From Acidobacteriota bacterium (GTDB lineage: Bacteria; Acidobacteriota; Terriglobia; Acidiferrales; UBA7541): a stretch of 59,089 bases of DNA. Below the pieces are notes generated by a model. The model was given only the letters and a program-made list of their open reading frames with translations. It was not told the origin of the DNA and searched no databases. Location: NCBI GenBank assembly GCA_003223295.1, contig QHYM01000115.1:1-59089 (forward strand), written 5' to 3'. This document shows, one piece after another, positions 18,461-26,085 of this stretch; the first letter of the stretch is position 1, and every line of letters begins with the position of its first letter. Position numbers and translations under genes: made by a program.

Positions 18461-19234
18461 CTATGGCTTGCTAGCAGCAGGAGCAGCGGCCGCGGGTGCT
18501 TTCGATACAGCGGGTTTGGCAAAGTGCGACTCGTCGATCTTTGGATTGATTTCGACTTTCTCGATGCTGAGCGTTTGTTTGTATTCCGTGCCGGGGCTGC
18601 CCTGATCAATCCTAAAGGGGAACTTCAAGCCTTGGACTTCGCGGTAATCGGAAAGGGTGCACTCCCAAGGCAGGTCTTGGTCCCCTACCTTTCGAATCCC
18701 TTCCCATTTCGTCGTCAGGAAAGTAGAGCCGTCAATCAGATAAGAGCGTACTTCCCCACTCTTGCCAGTTATTTTCAGCCGGTAGACAGTTTTGCCGCTT
18801 GCATCTTCTTTTCCGGCCAGTTCCACTTGCGATCCTTTGGTTTTGTAATCCACCAAGGGGCCGTCCAGGTCCGATTCATCGGGCATGCCTTTCAGTTCGT
18901 CTGCGGACATTTCGACGGCGTCCTGGTTCTCCGAGAAAGGATTCACCGTCCATCCGGCGGCCTTGCCGTCGTAAACGCGTAGGACCTTCTGTCCGTTAAC
19001 GATGATTTCGGAATACAATTTGTGGGGACGCTTCAGCTCCAGAACCAGCGTGCCCTCGAAGCCCTGTGAAAAAGAGACGCGCCCGTTGATTCGCTCGGAT
19101 TGAACTGCTCTGATCTTGTCGATTCCACCGCGCGCGTCGATGGATTTTTTTATGATTTCGTCGAGCGTCTGCGCCGGTAAAGAACGCAGCGGCAAAAGAC
19201 ACAAGAAAATGGCAAGTAGAAGTTTGGTTTTCAT
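18461..19234 (-). CDS. Periplasmic LolA-like outer-membrane lipoprotein-sorting family protein
   Basis: 257 aa from ATG 19234, where a clear signal peptide begins (MKTKLLLAIFLCLLPLRSL); a start 16 codons upstream would bury it. The body contains LDEIIKKSIDARGGIDKIRAV, then successive beta strands and TTKWEGIRKVGDQDLPWE, resembling the half-barrel fold of LolA/LolB-type proteins common in Acidobacteria. An Ala/Pro-rich tail ends the protein. Family members bind lipid or lipoprotein acyl chains in the periplasm. Single gene, divergent from the phosphoesterase gene. Confidence 0.65.
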   Translation of the reverse strand: MKTKLLLAIFLCLLPLRSLPAQTLDEIIKKSIDARGGIDKIRAVQSERINGRVSFSQGFEGTLVLELKRPHKLYSEIIVNGQKVLRVYDGKAAGWTVNPFSENQDAVEMSADELKGMPDESDLDGPLVDYKTKGSQVELAGKEDASGKTVYRLKITGKSGEVRSYLIDGSTFLTTKWEGIRKVGDQDLPWECTLSDYREVQGLKFPFRIDQGSPGTEYKQTLSIEKVEINPKIDESHFAKPAVSKAPAAAAPAASKP

Positions 19235-19451
19235 TCGAAACCCATCGTCCCTCTTATTTGGCGGCTGAGGACCACGGGACATTCATCCTAAAAGGCGGCA
19301 GCGCTTCCGGTCAAACTCATTCCGGCTGGATAGGCCCCGCGAGAGTTCAAAGTAATGAAACAATTTTCCCTTAGGCTCGGTTGCAGGTACATTTAGAGCC
19401 GCATGCAATGCGATGCGGCAATGAATACTCAAGGTTTGCCAAGGTGAATTC

Positions 19452-22400
19452 ATGACACTGAGATTTCCTGTGCGACTTTTGCTGACGGCACTTCTTTTTT
19501 GCGGGATTACCAAGGGCCAGCAGGAACCCGCGGGAGAAGGCCGCCCGATCACGCCAGCGGGCATTCTGGTGATGGACGCCTCGACGCGCCTCCCCGCCGT
19601 CGGCGCCATGCCCATGAACATGCTGCGCAGCCCGGATAGGCTGGGGCACGGCGGCAAGGGCCGCTACCTCCTTGTGATGAACAGCGGCTACGGCGTGCAG
19701 TTCAGCGAAGAAACGAATAAAGCGCAGCAGTCCATTGCGGTGGTTGACTTAAACGCAAGTCCCGAGCCCTCGGTGATTCAAAACGTCTATTTCCCTACGC
19801 CGCAAAGCGCTAATGTTGGCTTCGCTTTTGCGCCTGCAGCGTCCGCCGATGGAACTTTGGCGCTGTACGTGTCGGGCGGATTCGAGAATAAAGTTTGGAT
19901 CTTCCGCTTCGATCCCAAAGCCGCCGCCCCGATCCAGCCTGCCTCGCCCGGCCCGGACACGAAGGTCACCGCGCCGTTCTTCGTGATCAGTAATCCGGGC
20001 GAAGTTTCACCGAAGGACTACAACGGGGGGAAGGCAGCCCTCTACCCCACGGGATTGGCGGTGAAAAGGGACGGCAGCACACTCGTGACCGCGAATAACC
20101 TCGGTGACAGCATGACCATCGTCCGCGAGCTAAATGGCGCGCGTCGAATGCAGCGAGTGGATTTGCATCACCAGGGGAAACTCAACGAGAACATCTATCC
20201 GTACGGAGTTGTCTTGCTGGAAACCGGGAAGAAGGCGCGTGCTTACGTTTCCTGCTGGAATGACTCCTCGGTCGCGGTCATTTCGCTCAACGGCAAGGCC
20301 GCCGTGGAGAAATACATTGGCGTGGACCGGCACCCGACCGCGATGCTCTTGAATTCCGAAGGGACGCGGGTGTTTGTCGCCAATTCGAACGCGGACAGCA
20401 TTTCCGTCATCGATACGGCCTCCGAGGAAGAGATCGAACGAATTGATGTACGGCTGGCGGAGAATGCCCTGACCGGATCAAGTCCTGAAGGCGTGGCCCT
20501 CAGCGAGGATGAAAAGATGCTTTATGTCGCGAACGCGCACAGCAATGCCGTCGCAGTCGTGGCGCTTTCGGAAAAAGCTCGCGGAGGAAAACCGCAGCCG
20601 AAAAAAGAAGACGCAGAGAAATCGAAGATCCTGGGATTCATTCCCACTGGCCAGTACCCTTCCGCTGTGGCAGTGGCGGACGGACGGCTTTTCATCGGAA
20701 ATGGCAAAGGGACAGGATTCGAACCATCCTCGATGCGCGTGAGCAACAGCGGACTCACGCCAAACCCGCCAAACCCTGCTTTTCCTGCCAACAAGGAGAA
20801 AAACCGTCAGGGGGGGCAGTACAGCGGCTCGATTGTCTCGGGAAATATCAGCATGTTGGCGCTGCCCGACGATCCTGCCCTGGCTCGCTATACGCAACAA
20901 GCCATGCAAAACGATGGCCTGATGGATTTTGCTCCGCCGAAGCTTTTTGCCGGCGAGAGCCCCATCAAGCACGTGGTCTACATCATCAAGGAGAATCGCA
21001 CCTACGACCAGGTGTTCGGCGACGTGAAAACGTCGGGTGACGGCCACGCTGCCGACGGCGAGCCTGCGTTTACAATATTTGGGAATAGCGACACCGCGCG
21101 TCGGCACAATGGCACGGCGCAGACGGTTACGCCCAATCATCACGCGCTCGCGCAGCGGTTTGGCCTCTTCGACCGCTTTTTCGTGAACTCCGAAGCCAGC
21201 CCCGACGGGCACAACTGGTCGACGGCGGCATTTTCGACCGACTATGTGGATAAAAGCTTTCGCTGGAACTATTCCGACCGCGGGCGCACGTATGATTTTG
21301 AAGGCTACAACCGCCTGCCGGATTATGAGCCGCCCAGCGAATTGCAACTCGACAAGTTCAAAGGCGATGCTTTGGCCGCGTTGACGGATTTGTTGGAAAA
21401 GCATCTGCCCTACCGCCAGGGATTCACGGATCTCGGCGAGCCGAAAACCCTTTATCTCTGGGACGCCGCGGCGCGCGCGGGGCTGACCTACCGGAATTAC
21501 GGCGAATTCGTGACCGTGATTTCTTCAAACGATGTGGAGGCGGCAAAACAGAAACGCCACAAAGAGTATCCGGATATTTCGAAAGCTGTCCGCGACATTT
21601 CCAACAAACCTTCTCTCGCGAACCATCACAGCGCGAGCTTTCGCAGTTTCGACGTTACGGCGCCGGACAGCATGACCGTGGATTGCTACAAGGCTGCGCT
21701 CGCCGCCCCTCAGACTGCGGACGCCGCGGTGACGCAAGACAATTCGAATGCCAACTGCAAGGGGAATTCCCGGCTGGGCGAGTGGCTCGCGGAGTTTCGC
21801 GAGTTCGTGGCGCAGCGTGAAGCAGGCAAACCGGATCCCATGCCGGCGCTTACTGTGATGCGTTTTCCCAATGACCATACGACGGGAATCAAGAAAGGAT
21901 TTCCGACGCCACAATTCATGGTAGCGGACAACGACTATGCGGTTGGCCGTCTGGTCGAAGCGATTTCCTCCAGCGTGTATTGGAAAGACACGGCGGTTTT
22001 TGTGGTGGAGGACGACGCGCAGTCCGGACCGGATCATGTGGATTCACACCGTTCCGTGGGCTTGGCCATCAGCGCTTACAGCAAGCCGGGCGCGCTGATT
22101 CACAAATTTCACAATACGGTCAGCATGATTCGAACGATCGAACTACTCCTCGGGATTGCCCCGATGAACCAACTGGACGCTTCCGCCATTCCCATGGACA
22201 TTTTTCAGGACAAGCCCGATTTGACGCCTTACAAAGCGGTGCTGCCGACCATCGCGGCCGACAATTTGATGACCGGGAAGCCAAAGGACCGGGCCACGGC
22301 GGAATGGATGAAAAAGACAATGCAGCAGGATTTTGCCCACGCGGATATGGCCGATCCGCAGACTCTGAATGCCATCATCTGGTTTGCGTGCAGGGGAAAT

Positions 22401-22514
22401 GGTTCGAGCGTGCCGCAATCCGCCGCGCTGCCGGCCTATGAGGCCATGCGCCTGGGAATCTCAGTTGTAGAAGAAGTCTCCGCAGGCCGCAAGAAAAAAG
22501 ACGACGACGATTGA
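19452..22514 (+). CDS. Exported YVTN beta-propeller plus phosphoesterase (phospholipase C/acid phosphatase family)
   Basis: 1020 aa. A signal peptide (residues 1-22, ending TKGQQ) is followed by a beta-propeller (about residues 50-450) with YVTN-type repeats such as YVANAHSNAVAVVAL and FVANSNADSISVIDT. From about residue 505 comes a phosphoesterase domain with KHVVYIIKENRTYDQVFGD, SEASPDGHNWSTAAFSTDYV and, near 850, VVEDDAQSGPDHVDSHRS; the Asp and His residues in these would bind the metals. This layout is common in soil Acidobacteria and is secreted or periplasmic, probably for phosphate release from organic esters. Substrate unknown. It converges with the asparaginase-like gene. Confidence 0.85.
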   Translation: MTLRFPVRLLLTALLFCGITKGQQEPAGEGRPITPAGILVMDASTRLPAVGAMPMNMLRSPDRLGHGGKGRYLLVMNSGYGVQFSEETNKAQQSIAVVDLNASPEPSVIQNVYFPTPQSANVGFAFAPAASADGTLALYVSGGFENKVWIFRFDPKAAAPIQPASPGPDTKVTAPFFVISNPGEVSPKDYNGGKAALYPTGLAVKRDGSTLVTANNLGDSMTIVRELNGARRMQRVDLHHQGKLNENIYPYGVVLLETGKKARAYVSCWNDSSVAVISLNGKAAVEKYIGVDRHPTAMLLNSEGTRVFVANSNADSISVIDTASEEEIERIDVRLAENALTGSSPEGVALSEDEKMLYVANAHSNAVAVVALSEKARGGKPQPKKEDAEKSKILGFIPTGQYPSAVAVADGRLFIGNGKGTGFEPSSMRVSNSGLTPNPPNPAFPANKEKNRQGGQYSGSIVSGNISMLALPDDPALARYTQQAMQNDGLMDFAPPKLFAGESPIKHVVYIIKENRTYDQVFGDVKTSGDGHAADGEPAFTIFGNSDTARRHNGTAQTVTPNHHALAQRFGLFDRFFVNSEASPDGHNWSTAAFSTDYVDKSFRWNYSDRGRTYDFEGYNRLPDYEPPSELQLDKFKGDALAALTDLLEKHLPYRQGFTDLGEPKTLYLWDAAARAGLTYRNYGEFVTVISSNDVEAAKQKRHKEYPDISKAVRDISNKPSLANHHSASFRSFDVTAPDSMTVDCYKAALAAPQTADAAVTQDNSNANCKGNSRLGEWLAEFREFVAQREAGKPDPMPALTVMRFPNDHTTGIKKGFPTPQFMVADNDYAVGRLVEAISSSVYWKDTAVFVVEDDAQSGPDHVDSHRSVGLAISAYSKPGALIHKFHNTVSMIRTIELLLGIAPMNQLDASAIPMDIFQDKPDLTPYKAVLPTIAADNLMTGKPKDRATAEWMKKTMQQDFAHADMADPQTLNAIIWFACRGNGSSVPQSAALPAYEAMRLGISVVEEVSAGRKKKDDDD

Positions 22515-22540
22515 AGAAGCGAAAAGCCTGCAGGGAGATG

Positions 22541-23476
22541 CTAAACGGCGGTGACGAAATTTCCGTCTAGCGCCACGTAGCCGTAGGCCATGCGCGGCGT
22601 GTTGAACGCGAAGCCGGGATTGCCGTGGCGGTCGAGAAGAATCAGGCCGCCAGTCGCATGCGTGCGTTTAGCGAGCAGATGAACGGCTTCTCGCGCAGCG
22701 AGTTGCGCAGAAGAAGGTTCGCAAGACGCGCCGTGCGGAGAATCCACGCAAACGACAGACTGGCGCAGAAAATCGACGGCGGTTTTTGCCATCACGATTT
22801 TCATGATTGCTTCGCCGTAGCCGGTGCAGGAGACGCCGCCTGCTTCGGAGTCGGCATAGCAGCCGCAACCAATCAGCGGCGAATCGCCAACGCGTCCCGG
22901 GAGCTTGCAGCAGGTGCCGCCCGTGGAAGTGGCGGCAAACAAATTCCCGTTTTGATCGATCGCCACGGCGCCGACGGTTCCCTGTTCGTGTCCACGATGA
23001 TGCTCGGCGGCATGCTTATCCAGCCTGCACTTGAGCCAAGCCTCGCGCTCGGTTTCGCTGATGAGGTCCTCGGGATTGCACAGCGCGATTCCCTGCTCTC
23101 TTGCGAAGCGCTCCGCCCCCTCTGCAACCAACATCATGTGCGGGCAGTTCTCCAGGATTGCTCGAGCGACTCGAATGGGATTCTTCATCCCATGCAGCGT
23201 GGAAACCGCACCGGCGTGCAGAGTTGCGCCGTTCATGACGATGGCGTCGCACTCCACGCGGCCGTCAAGATTCAGATGCGAGCCGTAACCCGCGTCGAAA
23301 ACCGGATCATCTTCCAGAACGATGATCGCGGCCTCGATAGCGTCGAGAGCGTGGCCACCGCGTGAGAGGGTGGACCAGCCGGCGGCGAGCGCGCGCTGAC
23401 AGCCGTTTTTACAAGCGTCGGTAAGTTCTTCAGGAATGTCCCAGGCGCCGCCGTGAACGATCAGAGCAGGTTTCAT
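22541..23476 (-). CDS. Isoaspartyl peptidase / type III L-asparaginase (Ntn hydrolase)
   Basis: 311 aa. Begins PALIVHGGAWDIPEE, typical of the family, and contains GTVGAVAIDQNGNLFAATSTGG, where the threonine of GTVG becomes the N-terminal nucleophile after self-cleavage (about residue 168), followed by GRVGDSPLIGCGCYAD. The proenzyme would split into alpha and beta chains. Such enzymes remove beta-aspartyl residues from dipeptides and have asparaginase activity. No signal peptide, so cytoplasmic. Single gene. Confidence 0.9.
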   Translation of the reverse strand: MKPALIVHGGAWDIPEELTDACKNGCQRALAAGWSTLSRGGHALDAIEAAIIVLEDDPVFDAGYGSHLNLDGRVECDAIVMNGATLHAGAVSTLHGMKNPIRVARAILENCPHMMLVAEGAERFAREQGIALCNPEDLISETEREAWLKCRLDKHAAEHHRGHEQGTVGAVAIDQNGNLFAATSTGGTCCKLPGRVGDSPLIGCGCYADSEAGGVSCTGYGEAIMKIVMAKTAVDFLRQSVVCVDSPHGASCEPSSAQLAAREAVHLLAKRTHATGGLILLDRHGNPGFAFNTPRMAYGYVALDGNFVTAV

Positions 23477-23550
23477 CGAAACGAGAATCGCAAAGCGAGT
23501 TCGATTTGTCCACCGCGGGCGAGAATCAAAGTTCGAAAACGAAGAAGAAG

Positions 23551-23592
23551 ATTTAACACGGAGAACGCAGAGAACTCAGAGGACACTGAGAG
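23551..23592. repeat. Dispersed TTAACRCRGAGRRCGCAGAG-type repeat
   Basis: Starts ATTTAACACGGAGAACGCAG and continues with further CAGAG repeats. A second copy, starting ATTTAACGCAGAGGGCGCAG, is at 28283-28328. Both lie between minus-strand genes. It resembles purine-rich interspersed repeats seen in many soil bacterial genomes. Confidence 0.5.
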
Positions 23593-23622
23593 TGCAGCGG
23601 AACCATCGCGACAGAAAATGAC

Positions 23623-23943
23623 TCAAATATAAAAATCGAGCACGAAGAGCAGCAAGCCTATGAGGAGAAGGACGGCGCCCCCATTAATACTCGTGCGCAA
23701 AAACCGCGAGAGAGAATTCAACACATAATTTGGAACTTCTTTGAAGCGGGATTGCGACCGGGGAATGTAGAAAGGGCCGGCAGGCGTGTAGCGTGAAAAG
23801 CTGCGGTGGAAGAAGGAAATCTCGTCGTGAACCCACACCAAGAAGTTGTTTCGGTTGCGCCACACGATGGCGGCACCGAATAAACAAAGCAAATAACCGC
23901 AAAAGGTAAGAAGCCCGAGCGCCGGGCCGATCCCCCAGATCAT
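23623..23943 (-). CDS. Small membrane protein, unknown
   Basis: 106 aa from ATG 23943, preceded by GGGAGGG at good spacing. Two hydrophobic helices (about residues 5-28 and 85-104) surround a polar, aromatic central part (HDEISFFHRSFSRYTPAGPF). It lies 56 bp after greA on the same strand and may be co-transcribed. Not recognised. Confidence 0.6.
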   Translation of the reverse strand: MIWGIGPALGLLTFCGYLLCLFGAAIVWRNRNNFLVWVHDEISFFHRSFSRYTPAGPFYIPRSQSRFKEVPNYVLNSLSRFLRTSINGGAVLLLIGLLLFVLDFYI

Positions 23944-23999
23944 GAAGCCCTCCCATGGCTGGCGCGACAAGCAATAAGACGCGGGGACAGAAAAGAAGG

Positions 24000-24479
24000 T
24001 TACTCGCCCTCGTGAATGGTTACAAGCCGAACGACTTCAAATTCCTTCTTGCCAGCGGGCGTGGCGACTTCGATCTCATCGCCGACTTTGCGATTCAGCA
24101 GGGCGCGGCCGATCGGAGAATTGGTTGAGATTAACCCTTTTTCGGCGTCCGCCTCTTCGCTGCTAACCAGCTTGTATTCGACTTTCACATCGCGAGTGAG
24201 GTCGAGAACGACAATGCGTGAGCCGTACCCGGAGCGGTCTTTGGGAATGTTGTTGAGATTGAGCATGCCAAGGTCGCCCATGCGCTTCTTGAGTTGCGCG
24301 ATTTTGGCGTTGACGTAAGTCTGGCGCTCCTTTGCAAATTTGTACTCGGCGTTTTCGGAAAGGTCGCCGTGCGCACGGGCGACGGCGATTTCCTTGGGAA
24401 GCTCGACATTGAGCTCGTGGGAGAGCTGGTCGATTTCTTCCTGGAGCTTCCTTTTAACTTTTGCCAGCGGATCGGACAT
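24000..24479 (-). CDS. greA: Transcription elongation factor GreA
   Basis: 159 aa from ATG 24479. The N-terminal coiled coil carries ARAHGDLSENAEYKFAKERQ, with the acidic Asp and Glu of the GDLSENAEY tip that stimulate transcript cleavage by backtracked RNA polymerase, and the C-terminal FKBP-like domain contains SPIGRALLNRKVGDEIEV. Normal family length. A promoter and a strong hairpin with U-run lie in its leader (24516-24603), suggesting control by transcription attenuation. Confidence 0.95.
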   Translation of the reverse strand: MSDPLAKVKRKLQEEIDQLSHELNVELPKEIAVARAHGDLSENAEYKFAKERQTYVNAKIAQLKKRMGDLGMLNLNNIPKDRSGYGSRIVVLDLTRDVKVEYKLVSSEEADAEKGLISTNSPIGRALLNRKVGDEIEVATPAGKKEFEVVRLVTIHEGE

Positions 24480-24515
24480 GGTCGTTTGTCTGCTGCGCAC
24501 TGCACCCTTGCGCTG

Positions 24516-24564
24516 AAAAAGATGGCGGAGTCCGGGAAGCACGGACCGTGCCCCCGGACTCCGC
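24516..24564 (-). terminator. Leader hairpin plus U-run upstream of greA (possible attenuator)
   Basis: On the minus strand GCGGAGTCCGGG (24564-24553) pairs perfectly with CCCGGACTCCGC (24536-24525), a 12-bp stem. Inside it GCACGG and CCGTGC form a second stem across a 2x1 internal loop. Five T residues follow four bases after the stem. It lies between the predicted promoter and greA, so it would release a roughly 50-nt RNA unless RNA polymerase reads through. Confidence 0.65.
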
Positions 24565-24574
24565 GTAAAGAACC

Positions 24575-24604
24575 ATTATAGATGCGAGCCAAGCTAAGCC
24601 ACAA
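24575..24604 (-). promoter_or_regulatory. Predicted greA promoter
   Basis: TTGTGG (24604-24599), 18 bp, then a perfect TATAAT (24580-24575) on the minus strand. Transcription would begin near 24567, just before the leader hairpin, giving a leader of about 90 nt. Confidence 0.5.
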
Positions 24605-24677
24605 GGGCTGACAGAAGAGTGAAGCCCTGTCACATCGTATCCCCGATTCTCCCCATTCTGGCGCCCGCCCATCCACG

Positions 24678-24683
24678 TATAAT
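24678..24683 (+). promoter_or_regulatory. Predicted -10 element of the aldo/keto reductase gene
   Basis: Perfect TATAAT 27 bp upstream of the ATG at 24711, with AGAGGGG as the ribosome site between them. No good -35 is seen at 16-18 bp. Confidence 0.4.
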
Positions 24684-24710
24684 GGCCGCTCGAACTCAAG
24701 AGGGGACTTC

Positions 24711-25706
24711 ATGCGCTATCGCCGTTTTGGCCGAACCGGATGGAATGTCAGCGAAATTGGTTATGGAATGTGGGGCATGGCCGGCTGGACCGGCTCGGAC
24801 GACAAGGAATCGCTCGACGCCCTCCAGCGCGCGGTTGATCTCGGTTGCAATTTCTTCGATACGGCGTGGGCCTACGGTGACGGCCACAGCGAGCAGCTAC
24901 TCGGAAAAACTCTTCGCGCCAACAAAAGCAACTCCGCGGCCGGCGGGCCCGACAAGAAACTCTATATCGCCACCAAGGTTCCTCCGAAAAACCGCCGCTG
25001 GCCCGCCCGCCCCGACTATTCTCTCGACGACAGCTACGCGCCTGACTACATTTTCGAGTACGTCGACAAAAGCCTCAAGAATCTCGGAGTCGAAACACTT
25101 GACCTGATTCAGCTTCACACCTGGGAAGATGTGTGGCTCAACGATGAGCGGATTTCGCGCACCATCGAAGAACTGCGCAGCAGCGGCAAAGTGCAGGCCT
25201 TCGGCCTCAGCCTCAACCGCTGGGAACCTGCCAACGGCATCCGCGCAGTCCGCACTGGCCGTATCGACGCCGTTCAGGTCATCTACAACATTTTCGACCA
25301 GAATCCCGAGGACGAGCTCTTTCCCGCGTGCCGCGAAAAAGATGTCGCCGTCATCGCGCGCGTGCCCTTCGACGAAGGTTCTCTCACCGGCACATTGACG
25401 TTCAACAGCACCTGGCCCATGAGCGACTGGCGCAGCACGTATTTCGTTCCGGAAAATCTCCAAGCCAGTGTCGCGCGCGCCGACGCGCTCAAGCCGCTTT
25501 TGCGCGACGGCATGACTCTGCCCCAAATGGCTCTGCGCTTTATCCTGAACAATTCCGATGTGCACACCACCATTCCCGGCATGCGCAAGCGCAAACACGT
25601 GGAATCCGATCTGGCCGCCAGCGACAAGGGCCCGCTGCCCGCGGACCTCCACGCGCAGCTTCGCCCGCATCGCTGGGTTCGAACGCCAACGAAGTGGAGC
25701 CAGTGA
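24711..25706 (+). CDS. Aldo/keto reductase
   Basis: 331 aa, (beta/alpha)8 NADPH-dependent oxidoreductase family. Visible signatures: GYGMWGMAGW near the N-terminus; FFDTAWAYGDGHSEQLLG (about residues 45-63) with the catalytic Asp and Tyr; the catalytic Lys in YIATKV; and the His in LIQLHTWEDVW. The C-terminal part (TIPGMRKRKHVESDLAASD) forms the cofactor site. Substrate unknown. It converges with zapA, 12 bp between stops. Confidence 0.92.
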   Translation: MRYRRFGRTGWNVSEIGYGMWGMAGWTGSDDKESLDALQRAVDLGCNFFDTAWAYGDGHSEQLLGKTLRANKSNSAAGGPDKKLYIATKVPPKNRRWPARPDYSLDDSYAPDYIFEYVDKSLKNLGVETLDLIQLHTWEDVWLNDERISRTIEELRSSGKVQAFGLSLNRWEPANGIRAVRTGRIDAVQVIYNIFDQNPEDELFPACREKDVAVIARVPFDEGSLTGTLTFNSTWPMSDWRSTYFVPENLQASVARADALKPLLRDGMTLPQMALRFILNNSDVHTTIPGMRKRKHVESDLAASDKGPLPADLHAQLRPHRWVRTPTKWSQ

Positions 25707-25718
25707 CGGATCAAAAGT

Positions 25719-26009
25719 TCACGCGGTTTGTTTCAGAGCGCGCTCAACGAGGGTGAGGCAGCGCTCGGCCTGTTCGCGCAGCAATTCTTCCTCGTCGCTG
25801 CGCTCGCGCTGCATGCTGTGAAGTTCATCGGCGATGGCCAAGGCCGCGAGGACTGCGAGTTTCTGCGTGTCCACGATCCCTGTCGCGTCGCCGATGGCCT
25901 GCATTTTTTCATCCACGTATTTCGCGAGCTTCTGCACATACTTCTCTTCCAGCTCTCCACGGATGGAATAAATCTGCCCAAAAATGTGCACTTTTACTGG
26001 TGTACTCAT
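25719..26009 (-). CDS. zapA: Cell division protein ZapA
   Basis: 96 aa from ATG 26009. Starts VKVHIFGQIYSIRGELEEKYVQKLAKYVDEKM, the N-terminal globular domain of ZapA, followed by a C-terminal coiled coil (ADELHSMQRERSDEEELLREQAERC). ZapA cross-links FtsZ filaments at the division site. The position directly after pheT is conserved in many bacteria. Confidence 0.9.
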   Translation of the reverse strand: MSTPVKVHIFGQIYSIRGELEEKYVQKLAKYVDEKMQAIGDATGIVDTQKLAVLAALAIADELHSMQRERSDEEELLREQAERCLTLVERALKQTA

Positions 26010-26085
26010 GGACCCGCATTGTAGCGCAGGGCGAGGCCACACAGAACAATTCTTGCGGAAGGTCAAGAATGTGTCGAGTGACCTT

